Shown here: positions 10,331 through 21,246 of the stretch, in pieces
How the letters are laid out: each line of letters starts with the position of its first letter
How positions within the stretch are numbered: position 1 is the stretch's first letter
Assembly: GCA_963691655.1 (NCBI GenBank)
Contig: OY829326.1
Location: forward strand, 90,761,235 to 90,825,234
Reading direction: 5' to 3'
Source: Toxonevra muliebris
Taxonomy: Eukaryota; Arthropoda; Insecta; Diptera; Pallopteridae
DNA length: 64,000 nt
Notes under the pieces: model-generated
The model's database searches: none
What the model was told of the DNA's origin: nothing
What the model saw: only the letters and a program-made list of their open reading frames with translations
Made by a program: the position numbers and the translations under genes

Positions 10331-10786
10331 TTTCAATCAATATTATCTCATATTGTCATATTCCCATCCAATTGTTGAATTTTCATTCACTTCAAAATAC
10401 AATTAAATACTTTTTAGTTGGAAAACATAGTTGCAGATAAAAGTATTAAAAAATAACATTCAGCAAAAAACTGATAGTGTAACAGGGCATCAAACAAAAC
10501 GATGAAAAGAGAGTAAAAACAGAAAACATTGACAGCAAAACATTGACCGTGTAACATCAGCCTTATTTTATATGTCTCCCCTACAAACGCGTGAGTTTTA
10601 CTTTTTGATAGATGGACGCGAGTCGCTGACGCGTTTCATCTGTTTATGATATCATTTATTAATTTGGCATCACTGTTTTAAACTTATCCGAGATCAGCTG
10701 TTATTGGTGTCTAACTTGCTCGCATTAATATTTGTTTACAAATTTTTTCTTGTCGAACTGCATTTATAAACATTTTTTCATTTAAA
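10331..10786. other. Upstream region of gene A
   Basis: 456 bp without a coding frame. I see no clear TATA-initiator pair and no similarity to the upstream regions of genes B or C. The start codon is preceded by TTTAAA, giving A at -3. Confidence 0.4.
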
Positions 10787-12038
10787 ATGCTTAAACTACT
10801 TGATACTACGAAAAGTTTTAGCCATTTTCAAAACAGGAAATGTGCTGAAGTATTTTACCAAAGTGAAAATCATTTTTCAATCATTTGTGTTGAATGTGAA
10901 ATAAAAACATTCGAGTTCAATGATTTTCTACTACATTTTAAAAACGTTCATTCACAAAACGTGGCTGAAGGCATAAAAATAAAATGTGAAAACGAAGCAG
11001 TACTGGATGCGAATTTCACTTATGTGGATCAGTTGGAGACATATCAAGAGATGTCTATGAGTTCAAATATTAAATACTCTGATGGAAATGATAGTGATGT
11101 TGACAATATTCCCCTGAAAAAAATTGATAACTGGAAAGCTGAAGAGGATGAATGGAATAAACAAAGTGTGGTGTCAGATACAGAAGACGAAATTTATGAA
11201 GATAATGTAGATATTAATAGTGATGAAGATAAAGAATATGCGCCAAAGGTAAAAATTAACGTAATTTTTTTTATCTCAATCTAAAAAATAACTATCTTTC
11301 CAGATTTTGAAAAAAAAACGGGAAAACAGTATCGACAATATCAGTAACTCTAAATGCCCACAATGTAACAAAACCTATAAATTTCCCAAGAATTTAGAAC
11401 GTCATATAAAAACGGCACATAACCCTGAAGCAATCTACAATTGCCCAAGATGTGAACAAACTTTTCCACAAGAGCGAGCACTTAATTCACATTTAAAAAA
11501 AGAGCATTCCGGTTTTCCATGTACTCAGTGTGATCGTGTCTATAAAAGCAAAGAATCTTTAAATACTCATCAATACGTTCACAGTGGTGAACGACGATTT
11601 GTATGTGATGTTGAAGATTGCAAGAAGTCGTTTTTTAATCGTAAGCATTTAAGTGCTCATAAGCGTTTAGTGCACATAGCCGAACGCAATTTTGTGTGTG
11701 AAATTTGTGGTTATCGTTCTAAAATTCAATCTGCTTTAATCGTTCATAAACGTTCCCATACCGGCGAAAAACCATATATTTGTAATACATGTGGAAAAGG
11801 GTTTGCATCAAGGTCTCTGCTAATTGAACATAAACCCATACATTCAACAGATCGGCCGCATATATGTGGTGAGTGTGGCGCTGCGTTCTCACGTCCCAAG
11901 GCACTGTATCATCACAAGCATTTGCATTTACCTGTAAAGAAATTCATATGCAAACTATGCGATCGCGCTTATGCACAGGCATCCGGATTGGCAGGACATA
12001 TGCGTCAACATAGAGCTGAACAATTTTCTTTTACTTAA
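10787..12038 (+). CDS. Gene A: two-exon C2H2 zinc-finger protein, 398 aa
   Basis: Exon 1 is 10787-11248 and exon 2 is 11304-12038. They are separated by a 55-bp phase-0 intron (GTAAAA...TTTCCAG) that removes in-frame stops. The N-terminus has a single divergent Cys/His motif (C34-x2-C37-x12-H50-x4-H55), followed by an acidic, probably disordered linker to about residue 160. Eight C2H2 fingers span residues 172-390. Finger 4 has C-x4-C, and a TGEKP linker precedes finger 6. The last finger is AYAQASGLAGH, the same helix as in genes B and E. It lacks the second Cys of the KCGEI.C motif of its paralogs (Tyr instead), so it is the most divergent member. It is probably a nuclear DNA-binding regulator with unknown targets. 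It is the only family member on the plus strand and lies between inverted 0.65-kb repeats. Confidence 0.9.
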
Positions 12039-12298
12039 TCATACGTATTAGAAGAAAAAACAATATTATAAATTATCCACTTTAAGAGGCGTAGCTTCCG
12101 CGAGATGAAACGCTATTTTAGTTATAAGTCCAAATCAACATGAGGGAAATTTAACTATAATTTAGGGTCTAAATGTAATCGAGCATTACAAATTATACAA
12201 TTTCGATTTCAATTTCACCCAAAAGTTACATTCAATTGAACAATTTGTCTAAACTACCATATACAGTTTAGTTTCCCCGCAATCGAATAACAGTATAA

Positions 12299-12545
12299 CG
12301 CTGCCTTAATTTGCTAAGGCCCTAACATCAAATTTCCCAAAATCGAGTTTTTGATGGATTATGGTAAAGCGTGCTCACTTTCAAATGTACCGAAAATTTT
12401 AGTGACCTACACCGAAAACTTACGACATTTTCTTTTAGCTCAAATTAAAAATTTTCGAAGCAGTACTCTAAATAACAAAATGTTTTTTGCTTCTCTTGTA
12501 AAATTTGAAAAATGCGTGTTAGGGCCTTAGCAAATTAAGGTAGCG
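12299..12545. mobile_element. 247-bp MITE with ~28-bp inverted repeats
   Basis: The left end CGCTGCCTTAATTTGC and the inverted right end CGCTACCTTAATTTGC are followed on both sides by TAAGGCCCTAACA. Flanking ATAA occurs on both sides (12295-12298 and 12546-12549), a possible 4-bp target duplication. The interior has no coding frame. The superfamily is not assigned. Confidence 0.7.
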
Positions 12546-13231
12546 ATAAGTATTTAAATAAAAAAAACTGAAATGCCAGAACGCTGATATTATGTTTTTG
12601 TTGTTATATAATTTGGTAAGACAATTTTTTCTAAACTAGGTTTGAATTTCACTTTTTAAATATAAGCTGAACAAACTAATATGTGTGGACAAACAAATTT
12701 TTAAAATAAAGAGAAAAAATTATGTGGCATGTTCTACAATAAGAAAACCAATTTGGAAATGTGATAGCACTGTTTCGAAATGGGGGAGTCCCCGCTATAA
12801 AAGTTCTTCTAGATCAGTGGTTCTCAACTGTGCTCATTCTACGCCCCCCTTTTCGAATTCGTGACAAACCCACGCCTCCCCTACTTTGATTTTCATACAA
12901 CAGCTTTTTATGCTGGTTTACTATTTTTTTAATTAAATCATACCCGCCTGGATAAAATTCTAGTTTTCCCGTAGTTAAGAGGAGGGACTGGTTAGTTTGC
13001 ATCAAAGATTAACTAGGCTAGTAAATTTATTTAGTAGTTGTATGGTTCTTCGTGAGGAAAAGTGGAATGGTGAAGTTTTAGTGACGTTTTAGTTGGAAAT
13101 TCCCTAGCATAAACTAATCAAAAAATTAATAAATCGAGTCAATCATGCATTATCTTAAGTGATTTCTAACGTTAAAGTTTGTGATAGTAAAAAGTAGTTG
13201 AGAAATTAACCAAATGGTATTTTACTATATA
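12546..13231. other. Gene-free stretch with a hAT-type terminus at 12815
   Basis: AT-rich sequence without a supported gene. At 12815 CAGTGGTTCTCAAC is a typical hAT terminal inverted repeat, followed by a C-rich segment. The matching right terminus is not found downstream, so it would be a truncated element. Confidence 0.4.
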
Positions 13232-13687
13232 CAGTGTTGGACAAAACTAAAGCACGGATTCTTCCTTGTTTGCATTTTGTTCAGTAATATTGTAATACAT
13301 GCTTGGACTGAAATTTTTTTTATGAATGTAGTAAGAATATACACTCGTTATAATAAAATATAAGAAATATAATATTATTTATCACATAAAATAAAAATAT
13401 TAACTCAAAAGTAAGTAAAGTTAAAGAAGGTTGTTGTTGTTTATTTTTAACAATTGATTGTAATTGAAAGCGAAAAAGATTATGTGCTTTAGTTTTGTCG
13501 CGGCAGGTTTGCGAAATGTTAGTAAAAAAAAGAAAAACGTTACCCAGTTTTGAATGTTTCAACAAATGCATAAATATACTAAATTTATAAAACAAAAAAA
13601 AAATATGTGAATACTTGCATATTTTTAAATTTTATTGAACTAAATGTTGACAAGGAAGAGTTCGTGCTTTAGTTTTGTCCGGCACTG
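13232..13687. mobile_element. Tc1/mariner-like MITE, 456 bp
   Basis: The left end is CAGTGTTGGACAAAACTAAA, then GCACGGATTCTTCCTTGT. The right end is its inverted form with few changes (CAGTGCCGGACAAAACTAAA). TA precedes the left end (13230-13231) as expected for Tc1/mariner; the right flank reads TGTATA. An internal copy of GTGCTTTAGTTTTGTC at about 13481-13496 repeats the terminal motif. No transposase is encoded. Confidence 0.7.
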
Positions 13688-13924
13688 TGTATATGATTTT
13701 TTTTTATTAAATAGTTTTTAACAATTTGTCGTATTTTTGCGGTTTTAGCTATTATCGGTGCGAATTCGTATCATTTTCGATGCGTCTCGGCTGCAAATTT
13801 CGAAAAGGCAAAGAGGCACACACTGTTGCAATTTCTCTACATAGAAATCGCACGCAATTTGAGATTTTTACCAGTTCAATTCACTATTAAATTAAATATA
13901 AATATTAGTTGTTAATAATATTAA

Positions 13925-14605
13925 TTGTTTTTTTTTTCACTTTTTTTCATTTCACTTCCTCTTCTTCTTTACTTTGTTAATTGTTGGCATGAAAACGCAG
14001 CAGTTTGCGTTTTCGGGACGACAAAAGAGGGGAACTGTGAATGTTCGAAAAAACGATGCGTCACAATCGGAGATGTGCATATGTTGGGGATTCGCACCGA
14101 TGAAATCGCAACTGTGTGTGCGTACCTTAACTCAGAAATGAAAAATGAATACATTGACTTATGCATGGGTGTGTGTGAAACGGTAACTTTTTCTCTGAAA
14201 AGAAAATTTTGACAGTTCGAAAGAAAATATTGACACTATTGAGGTGAGTACGAATTGTCGAAATTTTCAAGAGCTCAACAGCTACTGTAAATTTTGACAA
14301 TTAAAGATGTAATGTTTAGAACAACAAAATAAGCATATTGTATGTTAACATGCACAGTTGCATTTTACTAAAAATTTCCAAAATAAATACAATAGATGTT
14401 TTTCTTTTTTAATTCAGAGCATTGAGTTGAGCACGAGCACACCGATCACACTCTGAAAACACTGATTTAGTCTCTTATTCTGAGCTGCTTTCGACGTTCG
14501 ATCTTCGCTGGTTATCTAAGATCGAATATCAAATGTAAAATTCGTATTATGAGCAGTGGAACCCTGTCGAAATTTTCGTTGCGCATCGAGTTTTCTGTAA
14601 ATAAG
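13925..14605 (-). repeat. 0.65-kb repeat, right inverted arm flanking gene A
   Basis: Reverse-complement copy of 9705-10330. It extends further into a terminus, with TAAAATTCGTATTATGAGC and ACCCTGTCGAAATTTTCGTT, that is also found at 35.9 kb. The 95-codon frame inside is shared with the left arm, and I read it as repeat sequence rather than a gene. Confidence 0.7.
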
Positions 14606-15056
14606 TAAAGATTAAAATATTTAAGACGTGCACGAAAAACTAAAAATAATAACAGTACATAAATCAATTAGGCTAAATTCCTTAATCTAATTCCTATTTT
14701 TTTTATAAAAAAAATCACATTTTCTTTGCGTTTATTGACTAAAAATCTTAATAATATTTTGTTTTAATTTTGCATAGGAAAATAGATGTGATTAATCAAA
14801 TATCTTAGCAACGAACTATTAATTAAACTTGTGTCGTAATTTAATTATGCGAGTTTACCCTTATAAATTCATTGTTGTTTAAAAAAGAAAATAATAAGGG
14901 TCTTCATCAAAACATGAAAAAATCGTAAAATGTGTAAACTTCGGAATATTACAAAGTATTTTAATGAAGGCACCTTGTTAAGAGTATAGAATACAAAGAG
15001 GTCGCAATTTGCTCTTAAGCTTTTTGGAACGTAAAACGCTAGAAACCACTTATGAG
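14606..15056. other. Gene-free stretch
   Basis: AT-rich sequence; I see no gene, repeat boundary or regulatory cluster. Confidence 0.4.
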
Positions 15057-15334
15057 TAGGGATGTGCAACTGGAAAAAAAATCGGTTTTCGACTTTTGGA
15101 TTCATCAGAAATTCAAAGTCGATTAATCGACTTTTTAAGTTCATGAAAATCGGTTAATCGACTTTTTTTGAATTTTTGTTGCATGGAATAAAAAAAAAAG
15201 ACGAAAGAATTTTGATATGAGTTACTTATGTATTCGTATTTATTTACAATATATGTATATACAGTTTTTTTTTAAATTTTTATTGAATGGAATATAAAAT
15301 AAGCAATTTAAAGTAAATGGTTTGTTTTAAATGG

Positions 15335-15580
15335 CCACTAAACCTTTAGTGGTAGTGGAAATAAAAATTAACTACCACTAAAAATTTAGTGGTAGTGGAA
15401 ATAAAAATCAACTACCACTAAACCTTTAGTGGTAGTGGAAATAAAAATCAACTAACACTAAACGTTTAGTGGTAGTGGAAATAAAATCAAACCATCAGTA
15501 AACGTTTAGTGGTAGTGGAAATCGGAACCAACTACCACTAAACTAGTGGAAATTATTCCCCACTACCACTAAACGTTTAG
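15335..15580. repeat. 40-bp minisatellite with palindromic cores
   Basis: About six units with a 40-bp period. Each contains CCACTAAA, a 3-4 bp centre and TTTAGTGG, so every repeat can fold into a hairpin. The spacer is GTAGTGGAAATAAAAATCAA with small changes. The later units are degenerate. Confidence 0.85.
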
Positions 15581-15785
15581 TTATAAGGAGCTCAATGGGC
15601 GACTTAGTGGAAGTTAAAATAGTATTGCACTAAGTTAAACTCGTACAATATAGATTGTCATCCCAAAGCCTTTTATAAATTTTTACAGCATTTGAGACTA
15701 ATAAACCTTACTCATATCTAAACCCTATAAACCCAAAAAGTCCAATCTGTAAAATTATGAAAACAAAATCAAATAGTGTGTATTT

Positions 15786-16033
15786 CGTCATCTAAAATCC
15801 AAAAAGTAGTAATTACACATTTTATTTCTTTACAGGAGAAGCAAAAAACATTGTAGAATGAAAAATATTATATATATTACGGCCTTTTGGAGTTCCGTAG
15901 TAAAACCATTATTTTTTGGCGTAGAAGTTTGAAATTTTGCAGGAACGCGCAACTTGAGCAAGTGCATCATAATTAATCAATAAATCGATTTTGAAAATTT
16001 GTTCAGTTATGTCTTTTTGGATTTTAGATGACG
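15786..16033. mobile_element. Nested 248-bp MITE with perfect 21-bp inverted repeats
   Basis: GTCATCTAAAATCCAAAAAG (plus one leading C) occurs at 15786-15806 and exactly inverted at 16013-16033. The interior is non-coding. It lies within the 2.8-kb hAT-like element and so inserted later. No clear target duplication is seen. Confidence 0.65.
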
Positions 16034-17889
16034 ATATGTACTGTTAACTGTTGTTGGTAGATACGGTTTCCATTTTATTTGAGTTTTCTTTAAAATACGG
16101 ATGCTGGCTGTCAATAAGTGGATTGTATATATGCAGTGTCATCGCCGTAAATTGGCTTTGCTATAATTCCTGGTTACAAAGCTTATAGTATTATGCCCCA
16201 TTGGAAAACTTAAGGATAAATGTAGGGATTAAAAGTCCTGGACATAAAATTTTTAAATTTATTTTAATACTTGCATAAAGTGTTGAAGAAACTCAGTTAG
16301 ATTTTGAGGAAAATTCGGGGGAGAAAGGGTTAAAACGAAATCTCGTTAAATATAAAACCTCTGTTATTTGTGAAAAACTGCTGGTCCCTTGCGATTACGA
16401 ATTATCGGAATTCTGCTGTATTAAAATGAAAATTAATTAAATACATGTAATTCTAAAGTTTTTAATTCACAGCATTTCTAAATTATACAATCACAAGAAA
16501 AACTAAAATAAAATAATGGAAAAAGAGTATTTTATAAACTTTGACAACAAAAAAATATGCAGAGTAATAATTTATAACTATCACATATCGATGTCGAACT
16601 CTATGTTCTCTTCATTATTATCAGTTTCTTCTGGCCATAACATGCTCTTTAGTCTAAATTCAGAAGCATTATAAACACTATTGCTGTTTATTTACGTCAT
16701 CAAGAATTTTTTAGCTTTCACAAAATGAATTTTCGTGTTTTAATCCATTTTTTATATTAAGTAAAGAATTTATTGAATTGAGTGACTTTTACGAACTTTG
16801 GTTTAAAATAAGTTTATTGCTCATTGTTTCGATGTTGTTAGGATTATTAAGGAAATGGATTATTTCGCGGAGCAATTAGTGTCTTTTAAATTGAAAAAAA
16901 ACGCGCCAAAAACCCGCTGGCCGCTAAATCACTTTTTTTCGCGTTTTAATTTTCAAAAAGCACTAAATTTAGCGGGAAAAGTACTGAGTTGGCCACACTG
17001 GTATCATAGATAGAAAGTTAAAATTTGGCGAGTAGATATATTTACTCGATAATTTTAACTATAGCGAAAGCTCTCCAAATACAGTTAATTTGGATATATA
17101 TATATGATGTGATACTGTGACCTCTAAAATCTCACAGGAAATCTAAGGGCGAGATTTTAGGAGTCATGGCCCCTGACCCTTCTCCTCTTCCCCTGTTGCG
17201 TTCATCGTCTTTTTACTTATTCCGGCGGTATTATTTGATATTATTCGTCTTCATATGCGAATTTTGTGCGAGTAAATGGACTAGCCTATGTATGTGTGAA
17301 GTATAATAATACAGAGAATACTAAATAGGAAGAAAACTATTTTAGAACTATTAATTTTGAAATAAAATGTTCTGGCATGCCAATGCCAAAACACATTTTT
17401 TCTCTAATACACTCACACTTTTCTCATTGGCAAGCAAATTTCGATGCCAATGATTTGACGTAAGCCGACAATATTTGACGTTTCTCCCATTTGTGAGAGA
17501 AAACAAAAACAAAGTAGAGTGGAGTTAGCAAATTATTAGAAATGGACTGTCTGAAATTTTGTTAGAAATCAATTGACATGATAACTGGCAGTGCGCCTAC
17601 GTCACAAAGCCAATTTATCTGTTTTTTGGCAGATAATACATATTCTGAATTGACATGCCAGCACTGGCAGGTGTAGATGCAGTGTAAAGCTGCACATGCA
17701 TGTACTGCAAGTCCACAGTTGGAAAAATATTATAAAATTTAAAATAAATATGAGAGCTGAATTGGCAGTTATAAAAAACGTTCGATCAAGTTTGGCAATT
17801 CAAAGTCGATCATAAAAAGTTGAAATTTTGAGTTGAAAGTGATTAAAAATCGATTTCGATTAAAGTCGAAATCGATTTACACATCCCTA

Positions 17890-18489
17890 CAACCGGTCCA
17901 CCGGACAAAAAGGTATGAATGGATGGGTTAGCGGTGTTTGATAAAACAATTATTTTGCATTTCTTTTGGCAAATAACATTCAACATTTGCAGTATTTTAT
18001 ATATTCTTTATATACAAATTTGCAAACGTTTTGTTTTTATGTATTTTGATTGATTTCTTTTTTATTGTGCACGCGCATGTAAATACTTTTGAATATATTT
18101 TTCTGCTTTGATTTTATGAAATTCAGTAAATTCATAAGCAATAAATAAATAAAAAATTAAAACAAATTGGTATCCTTTTTGCGTATTATTACATGAAAAA
18201 AAAGGTAAACCAAAAACGCGTATATGCATAGATTTTAATATTAAATTTTTTGTTTAAAAAATTTTAAACTTATTTTTTTTTTACTTTCGTTTTCTTTGTT
18301 TACAATTACAATTTCTTTGTTTACATTATTTTCTTGGGGTTTCTTTCTATTCTGTTGATTGCAGGAGAACTCTTAATGTCAAATCTTTTTATTTTATGAT
18401 CTGACATTGAAGGCTCACTCGAAACCTTCCAGATATTGACTAGCCAACTCATAAGAGTATTTCCTAGTGTTATTTCTAGTACCTCTCCT
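17890..18489. other. Gene-free stretch
   Basis: Very AT-rich sequence with poly-T and poly-A runs. No feature recognised. Confidence 0.4.
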
Positions 18490-18872
18490 CGTGGACGCTT
18501 GAAATTTTTAAGTAGCTCTTGGTCTACTTAAGAATTCCGAATTCTTAAGATTTCTGGACGGTTTTAAAATCACCTTTTTTAAGAAAAATAACTTAATTGC
18601 AACGCTACATAGCCGTTGCATTTATTATTTTTCTAAGCGTCATAGTCATTTTAAATAATTATATAATTATTAAATATTTGTTGTACACAGTAGAATTTTA
18701 TTAGGTAAAAACTCTAAAAGAGAGAATAATCGAACAAAAATTAATTTGCAACTTATTCAGAAAACTTATGTAACTCAAATCTTAAGATTTTAGGAAATTA
18801 CATACAAGTCAAAATTGCTTAAGTTTTTTAGACAATTTATATTTCTGAACGTTAGAATTCCGAGCGTCCACT
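18490..18872. mobile_element. Possible Tc1-like MITE
   Basis: The left end GTGGACGCTTGAAATT and the inverted right end CAGTGGACGCTCGGAATTC share GTGGACGCT and similar inner sequence. An extra internal palindrome AAGAATTCCGAATTCTT lies near 18530. The termini are only partly alike, so the call is tentative. Confidence 0.35.
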
Positions 18873-19655
18873 GTTATACTATACGAATTTGGTTCTGTTA
18901 GATTTTCCACACGAATTCTAGTTGCCGAACATTTGAACTTTCGTGCTCGTCATTTTTTTGTGTTTAAAAACAAAAACTTTAAAATATTGCTAAGCGTGTA
19001 TTTTTTCTCAAATATATTTATAAAAGATAAGTGAATATGAAAACCAAATTTTGTGGAAAAAATCATTCAGAAGGATCATTCAACGTTTCAGAAAGGATAA
19101 ACATATACAGACGCATTTAGTGTCATGTTTGCGGAAATCCTAACTAACCATAATTGCAGTACAAAAGGTTTCCATCAAGGTCTTTAAAATTCGGACGCCT
19201 AGGGTTAATGACGTTTCGTGAATACTACAATAGCCCAGTCATTGCCCAAATTGCAATGCAGTTATAAATAAAAAATTTAAAAACATTTTGTACTTATTAC
19301 AAGTTGAGGGGCACATTTTAATAAGCCAAATATTTTCTCATCGTTAATATATTTCTCCATTCTAATAAATTTATATTATATATCAAGAGATATAGGAACC
19401 AGACAAAAAAGTATTAAATTCAGTTTAGTTTGGAAAATAGCATTTTTTACATTTGAGCCGTTGAAAGCAAAAATTTTTATAATTTGGATTGTAAAGCTGC
19501 TTGTATAATGGGAAAGTAATTACTTCTTTTTTTTTCTTTGACTTGCATCACTTTCTACGGCTCAATTACCCGGTCCTTCTGATTTTTTGACTAGTCCTGT
19601 TATTAAGATATGTCCCTCAATTGTATATTTGTATTAATTTAAAACTTAATTCATA
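18873..19655. other. Gene-free stretch downstream of gene B
   Basis: I see no gene or repeat. The 30 bp just below the gene B stop codon share ATATGAATTAA with the matching position below gene E, consistent with homologous 3' untranslated sequence. Confidence 0.4.
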
Positions 19656-20907
19656 TTAAAATAAACATTCGCCTTCCTCTTTGTGCTTACGCATATGCCC
19701 TGCTAGACCGGATGCTTGTGCATATGCATTTCCACAGATTCTACATTTGAATTTTTTCTCCTCCAGATGTAAGAATCGATGATGGTATAGACCCTTCTGT
19801 CTTGCAAATGTTGAACCACAAACTCCACACACATGGGGTCGCCCAGTAGCATGCATCGCTTTATGCTCACTCAACAATGACGAAGACGTAAATCGCTTGC
19901 TACAAATATTGCACGCATACGGTTTCTCCCCCGTGTGTGTACGATAATGAACTTTAAGCGTTTCCGCTACTCTACAGCTGTAGCCGCACACATCACATAC
20001 ATAATTTTTAGATCCTGTGTGATTGCGTTTATGGCTTTGCATTGCGCGTTTTGTGTGAAAGCGTTTTGTACAATCTTCAAAGTCACAAGCATAATTTTTT
20101 TCATCAGGATTAACATGAATTTCTACATGACGAGTGAAATTAGTTTTACACTTAAAACGTTTGCCGCAGTAAAGGCATTCTATGCCATTATGTTCTTTGA
20201 TACTGTGCGTATCTAGACGACTTTGATTGGAAAATTCTTTATCACACTCTTTACAATTAACAGGAACCAAGTCTGCTGCATCTGGTGGTTTGTGTTCCCT
20301 TTTTATATGAGCGCCTAGATTACCTGCCGTCTTATAAACCTTATCGCAGTTTTCACACTTAAATTCTTTGTCAGTTTTTTCAAGTTTTACATCACGCTGA
20401 AAGATAGACCAGATATTAGTACGATAACATTGAAACATTACATTAGTTTACCGGCGGCTTATATTCCTCGTCGCCGTCGTCATCTTCATCCTCTGAAGAA
20501 CTCAACGCATTGTTGCCACGAGGAATTTCTTTAGCTTCTTTCATTTGCCATTTCATCAAGCGTTGATTTTCGTGTTCAGTTTCGTATAATCCAGGTGAAA
20601 TAGGAGCTTCTTCCATCACAAAAGCATCGTCACTGTTGTAATCGTCTTCTCCTCTGTTGACTTCATTTTTTATGTTTGCATTCAGATATGGTGCATATTC
20701 TATATCGATTTCCTCCGTTTTCAGTAAATTATTCTCAAAGTGAATATTTTTAAAATGTAAAAGAAAGTCTTCGTAGTCAAAACTTTTTAATTCACAGAAT
20801 GCACAAAGAATTGTGAACTCGGTGGGGCTGTGGCAGAATATTTCCCCACATTTTGCATTTGCTGTTGTGCTACCGAAAATATTGTTATTTTGTAAAACTT
20901 TTATCAT
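19656..20907 (-). CDS. Gene B: two-exon C2H2 zinc-finger protein, 398 aa
   Basis: Exon 1 is 20907-20452 and exon 2 is 20396-19656, with a 55-bp phase-0 intron (GTAAAC...TTTCAG). The N-terminal domain begins KCGEIFCHSPTEF and contains C35-x2-C38-x12-H51-x4-H56, followed by an acidic linker ending in an Asp/Glu run. Eight C2H2 fingers cover residues 166-390. Finger 4 has C-x4-C and a TGEKP linker joins fingers 5 and 6. The last two fingers (helices RQKGLYH and QASGLAG) match gene E exactly and gene A closely. Exon 1 and the 5' flank are nearly identical to gene C, although C has a different finger-array type. It is probably a nuclear DNA-binding protein; target unknown. The start was chosen by alignment of MIKVLQNN across paralogs. 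Confidence 0.92.
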
Positions 20908-21030
20908 CTCGGCAATTTCTGTTATTATTTTTTGCTTTATTTATCTTGATCTTTTTAATAATGTATTCACTTGTTATTTCTCTCCATTAGTTTTTCTGTG
21001 TTTATACGCACTTTCTCTTGATTTGACATT
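20908..21030 (-). promoter_or_regulatory. 5' flank of gene B conserved with gene C
   Basis: Just upstream of the start codon, the blocks GGCAATTTC, GCTTTATTTATC and ATAATGTATTCACTTGTT occur in the same order as upstream of gene C (28698-28800). It is probably shared 5' untranslated and core promoter sequence. The transcription start is not identified. Confidence 0.5.
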
Positions 21031-21246
21031 TAGTAGAACCAGCGTTGCCAAATACTTTTTCTTCAAACCCTTTCCACAAACCGTTAATCGTAATCAGCGA
21101 TGCTAACTTACGGGATTCCCCGATTTGCGGGAATTCTACTAAGTGCGCCGAAACAGGGAAATAGCTGTTTTTTGCGTGGAATTTGAAAACATTCAGCTTT
21201 TATTCATTAAAATACCTTAAAAAGTCTGTAGAATATTTTTCGTCAA

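Larger units (their letters stand above)
15057..17889. mobile_element. 2.8-kb hAT-like non-autonomous element
   Basis: The ends are TAGGGATGTGCAA and the inverted TAGGGATGTGTAA. Subterminal zones on both sides are loaded with TCGATT/AATCGA motifs. TAGGGATGTG-type ends and such subterminal repeats are typical of hAT elements. I find no convincing 8-bp duplication (flanks CTTATGAG and CAACCGGT), so the copy may be rearranged or recombinant. The interior encodes no transposase. It contains a 40-bp palindromic minisatellite, a nested MITE, and a small hairpin at about 17120-17162 (CTCTAAAATCTC and its inverse). Confidence 0.55.

Noticed and set aside
15335..15580. CRISPR array
   Set aside because: The 40-bp period has no unique spacers and the genome is eukaryotic; it is a minisatellite.
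15049..17897. 8-bp target duplication for the TAGGGATGTG element
   Set aside because: Flanks CTTATGAG and CAACCGGT do not match, so the hAT call rests on termini only.
19935..20216. Plus-strand frame of 93 codons within gene B exon 2
   Set aside because: Shadow of the zinc-finger coding strand. The same kind of shadow occurs in genes C, D and E (27577-27798, 56667-57107, 41188-41442).
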